Source of the DNA: Zobellia amurskyensis
GTDB lineage: Bacteria; Bacteroidota; Bacteroidia; Flavobacteriales; Flavobacteriaceae
DNA: 64,000 bases
NCBI RefSeq assembly: GCF_009725985.1
Contig: NZ_RCNR01000006.1
Location: forward strand, 121,986 to 185,985
Reading direction: 5' to 3'
In this document: piece by piece, positions 47,701 to 53,637 of the stretch
Layout of the letters: each line of letters begins with the position of its first letter
How positions within the stretch are numbered: position 1 is the stretch's first letter
Translations under genes and position numbers: made by a program
Notes under the pieces: model-generated
What the model was told of the DNA's origin: nothing
Seen by the model: the letters and a program-made list of their open reading frames with translations, nothing else
Database searches by the model: none

Positions 47701-50330
47701 TGGAAGTAGGAAATTACAGTGTTAGAATTACCAATGTAGATACGGGTTGTATAATAGAAACTGTTCATAGAATAGAAGACCCGGATGTAATAGAAGTTAT
47801 AGCTACCAAATTAACGGACGAACAATGTTTAAACGATGGTGTAGATGACGGAAGTTTCAGTGTGGTTATTAACAATTACACAGGGCCTTACAGCTACCAA
47901 GTTTATGATTTAAATGATATTCCTGTAGCCGGATTTAGTGGACCTGGAGATACCAGTACGCCATTGACCATTTCAAATCTTGTTGGAGGCAGCTATTACA
48001 TACGCATTACGGAAACTACAGCACCATTGTGTGATGATGATTCTAATGTAATAACCGTATTGGCTCCGAGTGCTCCAATTACCGCTATCGTTAGGGAAGA
48101 GGCCAATGTTTCATGTAGCAATGATCAAGGTGAGATATTTGTTGATCCAACTGGTGGTGAAGGTCCATATACTATCGTGCTAGAAAACACAACAACTTCT
48201 ACGATATATACTGAGACGAATGTTGAAGCATTCATTTTCAGAAACTTAGCGGCCGGTGATTTCCAAGTGACTGTCACAGATGCATTCTCTTGTGTATTAT
48301 CAGATAACATCACATTAATTAGACCGGATGATATTGTCGCTAATATTACGGCAACTACCTTATCGTGTTTTAATGGAAATACAGCAAGCATATCAACAAC
48401 TGTAGGTGCAAGAAATATTACACCTACATACCAATACCAACTGAATGTCTACGACGATATTTCCGGAAGTAACTTATTAACTACTTCTGTTGGTCAGAGC
48501 ACAGGTGACTTTAGCAATTTAGCGGCTGGTTTCTATAGTGTAACGGTAAGTGATGAAGTAGGATGTTCAGAAGAAACTGCTATTCTTGAAATCGTTAATC
48601 CTACGGAAGTAGAAGCTTCATTGATCAGAACAAGTCCGTTGACTTGTACTACCGGTGTAGAATTCGAATTAAGTGCCACTGGAGGAAGCGGAACGTATGA
48701 ATTTAGTGCAGACAACATAACATGGACAGCAATGCCAGGAAATAGCGTTAATCTACCTCTAAGCGGTATGTTAAGTGCTGGGGTCTATCGCTACTATGTT
48801 AGAGATGCTGTAAACTTGTGTACAGCTGTTCAATCTAATTCTATTGAAGAAGACCCTATTGATCCATTAGTATTAATTGTAGACGAGACTGCTGCAGTAA
48901 TTAACTGTAACGGAGATAATACCGCTACTATCTATGCTACGGCAGATGGTGGTTTAGGAAACTATCAATATTCGCTCTACACAGATGCTTCATTAAGTGT
49001 GGCTTCTCGTATAGCCGGTCCACAAAGCAATGGTACCTTCAGTACTTTGCCAGCCGGAACCTATTACGTAGATGTAATCAGTCAGGATTGTAGATTAACT
49101 ACTCCTGAACAAGTAGTTATTTCTGAGCCTACAGCTTTAGAATACACAGATGAAGTTATCAATGTTTCTTGTAACGGCGAAGAAGATGGAAGTATAACTG
49201 TTACCTTATCCGGTGGTTCAGGAGGTTATCAATATGCTATATCGCCAAACCTTAATCAGTTTGATGATGAAAATACATTTGAAGATCTTGCTCCTGGAGA
49301 TTACAGGGTAATTGCACAAGATCAGAACGGTTGTTTTATAGAATTAGAATATACCATTAATGAACCTGCTATTATTGAGGTTGTAGGAACATCAACACCA
49401 GAAATATGTGTAGGTGAAGAAAATGGGACAATTGACTTAACAATTACCGGAGGAACTGCAGGATACAGTACCCGAATGCACACAGAAACTGATTTTGTTC
49501 AAGATAGAACAACATTTACCGATTTGGCCGAAGGAAACTACATCATATTTGTACGTGATGCCCAAGGTTGTGAGGAGAATGTAACCGTTACTGTAGACCC
49601 AGGTGTAAACTTGAACGCTACTGTAGAACCGGTGTATGGTTGTAATGGAAATATTCCTAACAACTACATTAATATTACCCTAGAAGACGAAACTATTGTA
49701 GATGAGGTTCTTTATGGACTGGATACTACAAATCCAGCAGAAATGCAATTGAATCCGTTCTTTAGAGATTTAACACCAGGTACGCATTACATAGCTATAT
49801 CCCATGCCAACGGTTGTATCATTAACTATAATATAGAGATTGAAGATTACCAACCATTGACTCTTGTTTTAGAACAAACCAACATCAACCAGATAACAGC
49901 AAATGTTACAGGTGGCAGAGGTGAGTACAATATTACTTTTGGTGATAAGGATAATGGTACGGACAATACGTTCTACATTAACCGTACTGATACTTATGTA
50001 GTTACCGTAACCGATGAAAACGGTTGTGAAGCTGTAGCCAGTATCTTTATGGAATTCATAGACCTGGATATTCCTAACTTCTTTACCCCAAATGGAGATG
50101 CGGAAAATCAGACATGGAAACCTAAAAATGATGAAGGCTTCCCAGAGATACTAACCATCATATTTGATCGTTATGGTAGAGAGGTGTACCGAATGGGTGT
50201 TGGTGATCCAGGATGGGACGGTCTTTACTTGAAGAAAGAGCTGCCCACAGGAGATTACTGGTACGTTATCAAACTCAATGGAGAGAATGACGACAGAGAA
50301 TTCGTTGGACACTTTACCCTATATCGCTAA
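35760..50330 (+). CDS. sprB: SprB-like giant gliding adhesin (about 4,856 aa)
   Basis: This mobile cell-surface adhesin is carried along the cell by the gliding motor and exported by the type IX system. I start it at the ATG at 35760 (MIPKSLNKIL), one base after sprD; it gives a signal peptide ending AGFSQ, while an upstream start at 35700 lies inside sprD. Layout: an N-terminal beta domain (about 25-395), a DUF11-like repeat (about 399-540), mixed Ig-like modules (540-1060), some 39 SprB repeats of 80-100 residues each with a central GG..PY.YS.DGG strand pair and two or more cysteines (1065-4765), and a type-B C-terminal domain (IPNFFTPNGDAENQTW to the end, 4769-4856). One repeat is interrupted by a jelly-roll-like domain at about 1285-1482. 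It is Thr/Asn/Asp/Gly-rich and poor in Lys. Confidence 0.93.
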   Translation: MIPKSLNKILAGALFLYAFAGFSQEYNSFEVRYQNNIKGDLTFISNTIVNRDGGTTATEPEDPYNNLNTNGNFNPSSNRLAETGGYYNYNDRKNMRYIDVDSDTNTFSSSTATFTFPEADCNLIRYAGLYWSATYPRDDTADPVGTPRDHEIDEIKFKVPGGTYVDITADEILYDGLTNAALSANAPYACYADVTSLITPLANPQGDYTIANVPSAQGYGISPGGQSRMTGGAAGGWTLVIVYENPNTSGKLITTFDGFARVTGTDNVNINYTGFNTIPVGPVNANIGAGTLEGDFRITGDRLRIRAASNAGFTTLSNGTNPSNNFFNSNITRNGVHANDRNPFSLNTLGFDSDIFNLNNPTNSVIPNNETAATFRFQTNGDQYYPFFNSFNIEIIEPDIVLEKKVEDIAGNDITGQGVNLGQILDYVLTFQNTGNDNAVNYTIRDILPINVTLDEANLNMPTGTTYTYDPATREVDFFIPNRFVEVGDTPGQIRMRVQVAQNCFDFIDACTDLIENLAYSTYEGEINNNRITDDPSVSDFDNCGFVTPGATNFLLDDLSDCNFTRTVQLCGLNALLDAGDNFDSYIWVRDENGNGEIDASDPVLNDGDSDSDQSTLEVTQVGTYIVDKIVADPCKGFKEIIVVERYGTTQTNPLVEYFNDTNSDADPTNDIQGEIVQCSIDGDLLPKFFLCGSSDVQPIQLNILDAQSISWERLDEGSCLAAPDDCANKNLTCTWNQVATGSDYDADTAGKYRLVINYTNGCFSRFYFDVFQNNLDILYNDRDIICSTDGNITITNLGSNYGYQLVDVANNAIVVPFSANNGPSFDIATNGAYRVDVTQLDGSGNPIPDACIFSTPDIGILDRDFQVDVTTTPSNCNAQGIIKIDVLNVEPNYSYVLRRSDGTLIDDETAQPDNTHSFNVNAGDYTIEVSTQDGCTYTEDVTVTRTPDPTITAVTTRDIGCSAGTIQLTGSGGLPNPDYSYAIWSKNGTNLYADVASIPGDAYDTNPIFSFGWRDTDADDVDEYFAGEDGDYVFVIVDSNNCFAFSNEVTINDNGAMTLDSITETSPSCSGDSDGAITINTTGGVAPYQFSIDGGTTTQGTPNFVNLIAGTYEVFVTDSSGCSFSQTVDLTEPFPLSASAGVSRDATCDPNGAEVRVTNVTGGTAPYEYSFDGGASYGTSSTATLPPGDYTVIVRDASCEFPMNVTVEDVPEEPEVVLTPEVSYDCDGLATVTATPNITTYNYTYALDGVVNSPDPTSNVFLNVGPGTYTVSTNYTSQTPPTPSLLLAEDFGSGTTIPSPNTNGYTYEDQTNNAPGDSNSNVNDFEYTVTSDIVAPFGTWINPIDHTTGTRTSQGRYLVMNVGTPTPTQIIYSKQINDVIPNQDLSVTLYVMNLLRQGTGGLDPNLTVEIRETGTTNVVQSIRTGEIAKNTGSSDWVEFTATLNPGANTTLDFVIRSEVNGNGGNDFALDDIVIHQVPEVCEQTVETAVTVVAGNVFTANITGSTDASCNGLNDGSITFEVENFNAAGFEYSIDGGAFVASTTSPVTSASTLGAGSHTLVVRKADETTCSRTLTQTINAPDALEAFASITTELSCTNGGATITASVTGGTAAYEYQLEDNLGAIVGTNDFATNGANTVFSGLAAGDYIVRVRDANTCEDAINAALTVAATNPITFNVTPTACYPGGNTATIQVDVTDGNGDYTFSINGNPWVSPTPANSTTHTFSGLSNGTYTINVQDGLGCTGVLQNITIDPQLTVSASAPTITACATDTDITISASGGDNNYVFAVVTNGTAVTDGDFSTDNPVTVSAAGDYDVYVRDNSGGADYCSAMYTITVNQDAPIAITPTPTAVTCFGESNGAISILVDSGGNAPFMYSIDNGVTYVTENSFPNLSAGTYPVRVRDSNNCETTPQDVVVTEPSQLVAEASITQNYTCLVDGEITVGDVTPTTGGSGDYQYSINGGAWTASSSTGVHTFTDLTDATYSIRVRDANATSCELTLANIIIAPLPTEPTLSTSITYNCDGTGNITVLPNDASYTYSIDGGTAQPTNVFDNIALGSHTVTVNYGSDCTVDRTVIVEDGHAFEASITAFENLDCNGDNSGTITIDADNYGTGGYEYSLNGAAFVGPFTAAEQITGLAAQAHSIEVRDVDNAAASLPGCTVTLTQTLIEPDALVASASITSEFTCNNIGATITASATGGTPTYEYQLEDTIGGILTAYQTNTEFTGVPAGDYIVRVRDTNLCIDPINTAITVNAPVVPTFDTTTTACYSGTNDGSIQVDVTAGNGGYSFSLDGGPFVAATPVTGTTHTFDNLANGTYTIDVRDAYGCTAVQQTITIDPQLVASVDVVAISACNDGSITVNATGGNGTLVYAIVPATTDPSGLYSTTNFLNVTSAMATANPAGYDVYVLDNNGASPSCSFVQEDIILTPVATLTASGTATDPECFDGLGSIDATVGGGTGPFTYQLVDLTPADGIDYGTTNTNISTTTLTFNGIGVGDYEITVTDTNSCTVTSSTITINNATEITADIDPILPAACNDPDPNEYGFRFDNVTAPSGGTIEYSNDGGTTWQLSNELRGTVSGTEVFPSIRVTLPSGTICQRDFDRYIIPYPLDNLDISISAIVVDCFDLQVRVQGTAGVAPYEYAFSEDPANFDPATTTWQPGGTINSSGATVPSGEGSYTWTGLTPGRTYVFYVRDNTGCVRQSLINVNDLINEPIEITTDITPTCFGSSTGEIEYTLNPTTPSSHMRWEFFEVGNPIALQSSGGDIFYNNTINVGTLPEGEYYIDIVQSDGTTDACRGGSENAYLQELRVLNATPTVTRDISCNLPGLITVDNITGGGGAPYTFDVTGPAGFTALTGTTDNPVQIPVNSPAGNYTVTINDQYNCSFTMAPVALTLSPNPTITSVTQDNCSAPIDLTVVGNSAAGNIRYAIAPAGNPAPSTYLDNGGVFNDIAAGSYDVYIIDGNGCMASQTAFVVHPVLSVQARLTKLIDCTASPEATINIEATSGSGSYEYSITNDAGAPAVAQTAFPGNPFDYRAPLAGNYTITIYDTNTPNNAGCNREFVIRVPDRPEPIIDTVTSTDVTCNGDSDGTISISAVDNGIGPFTFEITSLDSGAVSIAPTSFTNTSATFTGLAPTTTAAGYVVTVRSNPATNNCTTDSASILIAEPATIAVTMDAVVEFGCTTANNQNDASISVASVTGGSNAFVRYEFIKNDNPNTVPVEADIVVQNGSNDTYIETDLLGGAYTINVYDDKGCVGTANATIAPFVEISNPTVTIDTDVSCNPGNDAEVTIGVTLTPPSGTPTLEYSVVGTDNAYSVLNQTNDSFTGIGVGNYEVTVTNTDTGCFVQTTFEIEDPNTFEIDANTVDVVCNGDDGSVSFIISDATNPYAAGFTWQIYNSQGTATPGDDTIIAGATGTSANVGPTTPFNIGAGEYRVEVTQDSNPSCVASELFTIAGPSDPISANRIFTDITCVPGNNGTITITDVTGGWGGYSYLIFDAAGPVIDTNDSANYTSNQKEENLTAATYEVWVMDSRGCAEQLADVILVDPTPITADLRINQPNCTNLEGEIEVINVMNGQGSNYSYQLQIFNTGTSAFEDMRPIQTSAIFSGLGAGEYQVVVSDQWGCVGTTSTSIDLHEPISPLASVVKTIDCSTADPGGQITISQTGGSGSFRYDVQYPLSAPATVDDTSNTGVFTNLTQVGDYVFTITDLDPNHGCSTTITQRLETAVIPVMNVDSSTNVTCNGLDDGTISVSVTDNGVGPYTFRIITGPGSSATFPIAATSSTSTSAFFDGLEGSIAGITYTIEARGANNCAITTDITITELDVITVDPIDVVQYGCTVGNNGNNASVSFTNASGGTGTFNRYVFIRDGSVVQDGSNTTYFETDGLGGSYEIRVYDNAGCSALSATDTVLPFVEISDAIVTTTQEAACSPLNNGEIEVGVTVSPSGATPTLEYVVTGINVTYAQTITSTNNPETFTGLEVGNYSVRITNVDTGCIIETVHRIEDPDVIEVIATKLTDEQCLNDGVDDGSFSVVINNYTGPYSYQVYDLNDIPVAGFSGPGDTSTPLTISNLVGGSYYIRITETTAPLCDDDSNVITVLAPSAPITAIVREEANVSCSNDQGEIFVDPTGGEGPYTIVLENTTTSTIYTETNVEAFIFRNLAAGDFQVTVTDAFSCVLSDNITLIRPDDIVANITATTLSCFNGNTASISTTVGARNITPTYQYQLNVYDDISGSNLLTTSVGQSTGDFSNLAAGFYSVTVSDEVGCSEETAILEIVNPTEVEASLIRTSPLTCTTGVEFELSATGGSGTYEFSADNITWTAMPGNSVNLPLSGMLSAGVYRYYVRDAVNLCTAVQSNSIEEDPIDPLVLIVDETAAVINCNGDNTATIYATADGGLGNYQYSLYTDASLSVASRIAGPQSNGTFSTLPAGTYYVDVISQDCRLTTPEQVVISEPTALEYTDEVINVSCNGEEDGSITVTLSGGSGGYQYAISPNLNQFDDENTFEDLAPGDYRVIAQDQNGCFIELEYTINEPAIIEVVGTSTPEICVGEENGTIDLTITGGTAGYSTRMHTETDFVQDRTTFTDLAEGNYIIFVRDAQGCEENVTVTVDPGVNLNATVEPVYGCNGNIPNNYINITLEDETIVDEVLYGLDTTNPAEMQLNPFFRDLTPGTHYIAISHANGCIINYNIEIEDYQPLTLVLEQTNINQITANVTGGRGEYNITFGDKDNGTDNTFYINRTDTYVVTVTDENGCEAVASIFMEFIDLDIPNFFTPNGDAENQTWKPKNDEGFPEILTIIFDRYGREVYRMGVGDPGWDGLYLKKELPTGDYWYVIKLNGENDDREFVGHFTLYR
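38955..50050 (+). repeat. SprB repeat array, about 39 units with a seven-unit super-period
   Basis: Units of roughly 240-300 bp each encode one Ig-like SprB repeat. Diverged copies can be aligned seven units apart. The unit at about 40538 (ELSCTNGGATITA) matches that at about 42307 (EFTCNNIGATITA), and the next units (ACYPGGN / ACYSGTN) also match. Units at about 45002 (DVTCNGDSDGTIS) and 46980 (NVTCNGLDDGTIS) start a second pair of seven-unit blocks, whose following units (GCTTANN / GCTVGNN) share PFVEIS ends. The copies are diverged at DNA level, so the array is old. Confidence 0.85.
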
Positions 50331-50361
50331 ATAAAATACTTAACCTACAACCTACAGTACC

Positions 50362-51315
50362 ATGCGTAAATTCATATGGACCTTGCTGGTCTTATCCGGC
50401 ATCATTACCGCGAGAGGTCAGGAGCTCAATTCGCCCCAACTTACTCAATATTTGGCAGATAACCCGTTTGTTCTATCACCCGTGTATGCCGGTATAGGAG
50501 ATCATGTAAAAATTAGACTTAATGGTCTTACCCAATGGGTGGGTATTAAAGATGCACCACAAACACAATCTCTAGCAGCAGATATGCGCTTGGGCGAACA
50601 ATCCGGTATAGGTCTATTTTTATATAATGATAAGAACGGTTATACAAAACAACAGGGTGCTAGGGTCTCCTTTGCACATCACTTGACCCTTGATAGATAT
50701 GACGATGAATTTTTATCCTTTGGTCTTTCATACAACTTTAACCAGTTTAGAATAGACATTGATCAATTTGTAGATGCTAACCTTGATCCGGGTGTTATTA
50801 ACAACCGCCAGACTAGTAACCATAACTTTGATGTAGGTGTATTGTACCGATATGGTAAATTCTATATAAGCGGTAACGCATCTAACCTATTAGGTAAAGA
50901 TCCGAGCAGCTTTACATTTAATGCCGATGAGCCAAACGAATTGAGGAACTATTACGTGTATACAGGTTACCGTTACAGAAAAAACAAAAACAGTGATCTA
51001 GAAATAGAGCCATCTTTACTCTTTAAAATGTTTGAAAGTGATGGACGTTCAGAAACGGATTTAAACCTAAAATTTAGATGGTATAATTTTGAGGATTATT
51101 TCTACGCAGGTGTTAACTATCGTTTCTTAAATGACCAAATTGGTAGCCCACTTTTTGTTGCGCCTTTTGCCGGTCTAAAGAAAAATAACTTCTATTTTGG
51201 ATACTCTTATCAAATCATTCTTAATGAATTACTTACCTATAGCACAGGTACCCATGTAGTCACCATTGGTGTAGACTTGTTTCAAGGGCTTAGTAACTGT
51301 CGTTGTACGTATTAA
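50362..51315 (+). CDS. sprF: SprF, PorP/SprF family type IX secretion outer-membrane protein
   Basis: 317 aa with a signal peptide ending ARGQ (residue 20) and a PorP/SprF beta-barrel covering the rest (LTQYLADNPFVLSPVYAGIG at the start). In F. johnsoniae SprF is required specifically for secretion of SprB; PorP-type barrels attach to the type IX rotor-driven conveyor and recognise type-B C-terminal domains. It lies 31 nt after sprB and closes the operon. It lacks the SPOR-like tail found in SprD. No clear terminator follows within the 98 bp before folB. Confidence 0.92.
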   Translation: MRKFIWTLLVLSGIITARGQELNSPQLTQYLADNPFVLSPVYAGIGDHVKIRLNGLTQWVGIKDAPQTQSLAADMRLGEQSGIGLFLYNDKNGYTKQQGARVSFAHHLTLDRYDDEFLSFGLSYNFNQFRIDIDQFVDANLDPGVINNRQTSNHNFDVGVLYRYGKFYISGNASNLLGKDPSSFTFNADEPNELRNYYVYTGYRYRKNKNSDLEIEPSLLFKMFESDGRSETDLNLKFRWYNFEDYFYAGVNYRFLNDQIGSPLFVAPFAGLKKNNFYFGYSYQIILNELLTYSTGTHVVTIGVDLFQGLSNCRCTY

Positions 51316-51413
51316 TGGGAAGAGTTGTTTTGAATACCAACCTACTTATGAAAATTACATCTTAGCTTTCTATCTTTATTTCGACCGATTAAATTAAGTT
51401 TGCAAAAATAAAT

Positions 51414-51782
51414 TTGATTTTGGACAAGGTTAAAGTTAATAATATAAGGGTATATGCCCACCACGGTTGTTTAGCAGAGGAAACCGCTATAGGTAGTGAA
51501 TACTTGGTAAATGTATCTGTTGATGCTGATTTAACAAAGGCATCAATTTCTGATAAGTTATCTGATACAGTTGATTATGTTCACATCAACCATATAGTAA
51601 AAGAAGAGATGAAAGTGCCATCCAAACTTTTGGAGCATATTGGCAGACGAATCATAAATCGTATTTTTTCTGAAATCCAAATTGTTCAAAAAGCGGAAGT
51701 TGAGGTTTCAAAAATAAACCCACCTATAGGTGGCGATGTTGAAAAAGTGACCATAGTTTTAAAGGAAAAGCGAAAAAACTAA
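51414..51782 (+). CDS. folB: Dihydroneopterin aldolase
   Basis: The enzyme splits dihydroneopterin to 6-hydroxymethyl-dihydropterin in folate synthesis. The 122-aa protein has the family start VNNIRVYAHHGCLAEE, VDYVHIN and the C-terminal NPPIGGDVEKV segment; length is normal. The only fitting start is a TTG at 51414 (a second TTG two codons on is also possible), since no ATG occurs in frame before residue 64. A TAAGTTTG box at 51395-51402 could be its promoter and would give a short leader. Confidence 0.93.
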   Translation: MILDKVKVNNIRVYAHHGCLAEETAIGSEYLVNVSVDADLTKASISDKLSDTVDYVHINHIVKEEMKVPSKLLEHIGRRIINRIFSEIQIVQKAEVEVSKINPPIGGDVEKVTIVLKEKRKN

Positions 51783-51910
51783 CTTGCCAAATACCTTAAA
51801 TTATCGCCCTAAATAACTGCAAATCTTTACACTTACAAATTTTCCTGTAAGTTGTAAATAGACATTATGAAAAAAAAGTGAAGTAAAAATAGCATTTCCA
51901 TCAAAAAAAC

Positions 51911-51918
51911 TATCTTTG
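51911..51918 (+). promoter_or_regulatory. -7 promoter box TATCTTTG for tRNA-Cys
   Basis: TATCTTTG lies 11 nt before the mature 5' end of the tRNA. The -33 region is not consensus. Confidence 0.55.
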
Positions 51919-51929
51919 CACCTGCAAAT

Positions 51930-52000
51930 GGCATCGTGGCCGAGTGGCTAGGCAGAGCTCTGCAAAAGCTTGTACAGCAGTTCGAATCTGCTCGATGCCT
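51930..52000 (+). tRNA. tRNA-Cys (GCA)
   Basis: The cloverleaf can be drawn by hand: acceptor GGCATCG/CGATGCC, D-arm with GCCGAG...GGC, anticodon stem GAGCT/AGCTT with loop CTGCAAA (anticodon GCA at 51962-51964), a four-base variable loop, and T-arm AGCAG-TTCGAAT-CTGCT. The discriminator base is T, the identity base expected for tRNA-Cys. The 3' CCA is not encoded. Confidence 0.95.
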
Positions 52001-52004
52001 CAAT

Positions 52005-52037
52005 AAAAAACCTTCGTGTATAACGAAGGTTTTTTTG
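52005..52037. terminator. Terminator after tRNA-Cys, probably bidirectional
   Basis: CCTTCGT pairs with ACGAAGG, with an A run before and a T run after; it lies between the tRNA and the convergent lysE-like gene. Confidence 0.88.
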
Positions 52038-52103
52038 TTTTAACACCATACATAGTGCATTCTTAATAAGTTACAGATAGTTTATACACTCCGGCAAACG
52101 CTA

Positions 52104-52772
52104 CTACAACTTTTCAATACGTTCAATGCCATTTTCTATATTAAACTGGTCTTTTGGTAAAAATCCTTTTACAATAAGAACAATGCCACATATAATTAGA
52201 ATAATACCTAGTCCTTTTTTTATCCAATAAATTCTATCTACTGTTAGTTTTCTCTTTAGTTGTTTTGCTAGTAGAATTTTAAATATATCTGTCACAAAAT
52301 AAGCGCCCACCATAGTTGAAAAGAATATAACAATACGGTTAGGGTCATTATCCAAACTTGGACCAACTACAATGATGATACCCAACCAAAATACCAGCAC
52401 ACCAATATTGATGAAATTTAATAGAAAACCTTTAACAAACAAGCCTAAATAATCACTCTTCTTGACTTTAATGTTGGTTTCTACTTGCTTAGGCGGTTTT
52501 TTAAAAATAATAGTAATACCATATACCAGAAGAATTGCACCACCAAAAACATATAACCCAGGTTGGTTACTTAAATTCTCTAAAAGCTGAAAACTACTGA
52601 AATAGGCAAGAACAAGAAAAACACCATCGGCAAGAATAACTCCAAAATCAAAAACAATAGCGGCCCTAAAGCCTTTAATGGCACTTGTTTCTAAAAGAAC
52701 AAAGAAAACAGGGCCAATCATAAAGCTTAATAAAAAGCCTAATGGAACTGCTGCCTGAATGTCTTCCCACAT
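52104..52772 (-). CDS. LysE family translocator
   Basis: The 222-aa inner-membrane protein has about six helices and the LysE/RhtB start PLGFLLSFMIGPVFFVLLET, with the conserved GP near residues 20-21. The family exports amino acids; the substrate here is unknown. A basic insert (about 95-108) separates the two halves, as is usual in flavobacterial members. Possible promoter TAGCTTTG at 52859-52866 on the minus strand. Confidence 0.85.
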   Translation of the reverse strand: MWEDIQAAVPLGFLLSFMIGPVFFVLLETSAIKGFRAAIVFDFGVILADGVFLVLAYFSSFQLLENLSNQPGLYVFGGAILLVYGITIIFKKPPKQVETNIKVKKSDYLGLFVKGFLLNFINIGVLVFWLGIIIVVGPSLDNDPNRIVIFFSTMVGAYFVTDIFKILLAKQLKRKLTVDRIYWIKKGLGIILIICGIVLIVKGFLPKDQFNIENGIERIEKL

Positions 52773-52893
52773 GCGCTATTCTTCGGGTTCTTTATTATTT
52801 GTCTTGAGGCGGATCGTAGTTTCTATAATTTATATAAGAATTACTAAAATCTACACTACAAAGCTAAGGGATTAAAACTGGAATAAAAACCAA

Positions 52894-53574
52894 TCACATT
52901 CGTGTTACCGTACCGCCAAATACAGTTTTCTCATCCATTTTTTTTGGATTACCATACACTAAAACCTCTCCACCGGCCTTTACGGTAGCCTTTACATAAT
53001 CTGACGCATAGATTTCTGCACGAGATCCTGCATTGACATTTATAGTAGAAAATTTAGTCTTGAATTCTTTACCCTCATAAATACCACCGGTATTTATGAC
53101 AATATCCTGTAAGTTAGAAGAACCACTAGTTGAAATCATTCCACCAGTAACGGTTTTTATCAACATCTGTTCAACTTCCGCATTTATCTCCAATTCACCG
53201 CCTTCCTGAGCCTTAAGCTCTATAACTTCTTGCTTTATAGATTCTTCCGATACTATTCGTGCATCTTCATTAACGTCTATTACAATAAGTTTTTCTGTAT
53301 AATACAAATCTACAAATGTCCTGTATCCACTAAAAATCTTGCCAATTTGCATGCGTATCTTAAGTACCCCATCGTTATTAACAATAGCTACTTTATCTAT
53401 ATTCTCACCAGATATGACCGCTTTGTTCACATCTGATTTAATAAGCTTAACAGAAAGACCGTCAAAAGCCTTAACCTCTGAGAATTTGGTTAAGTCTTGT
53501 GTCATTTTCGCATCTTGGCTAAAAGTAAATTGCAGTCCAAGAATACAAATGACAAGCAAAACGAACTTTTTCAT
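52894..53574 (-). CDS. GIN/DUF2807 domain secreted protein
   Basis: About 226 aa, starting at the ATG at 53574 (MKKFVLLVICILG) because the 17 upstream codons are not signal-like. The signal peptide ends FTFSQ. The rest is a repetitive beta-strand protein of the head-GIN (DUF2807) type, with periodic strands such as KTVTGGMISTSGSSNL and VNAGSRAEIYAS that form a beta-helix-like fold. Such proteins are common, surface or periplasmic, and functionally unknown in Bacteroidota. It follows rnr by about 60 nt on the same strand. Confidence 0.8.
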   Translation of the reverse strand: MKKFVLLVICILGLQFTFSQDAKMTQDLTKFSEVKAFDGLSVKLIKSDVNKAVISGENIDKVAIVNNDGVLKIRMQIGKIFSGYRTFVDLYYTEKLIVIDVNEDARIVSEESIKQEVIELKAQEGGELEINAEVEQMLIKTVTGGMISTSGSSNLQDIVINTGGIYEGKEFKTKFSTINVNAGSRAEIYASDYVKATVKAGGEVLVYGNPKKMDEKTVFGGTVTRM

Positions 53575-53637
53575 AATGTACCTTTTTAGGTTATTTTGAT
53601 AGTTCAAAAACAAAATCCGTTCCAAAAAAACCGATTA

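Noticed and set aside
36572..48718. Many antisense frames inside sprB
   Set aside because: They are shadows caused by the repetitive Thr/Gly/Asp codons of the repeats; none has a start signal or family pattern.
38955..50050. Assembly artefact producing the giant repeat gene
   Set aside because: The repeats are diverged in both DNA and protein, the frame is open throughout, and signal peptide and C-terminal domain are both in place.
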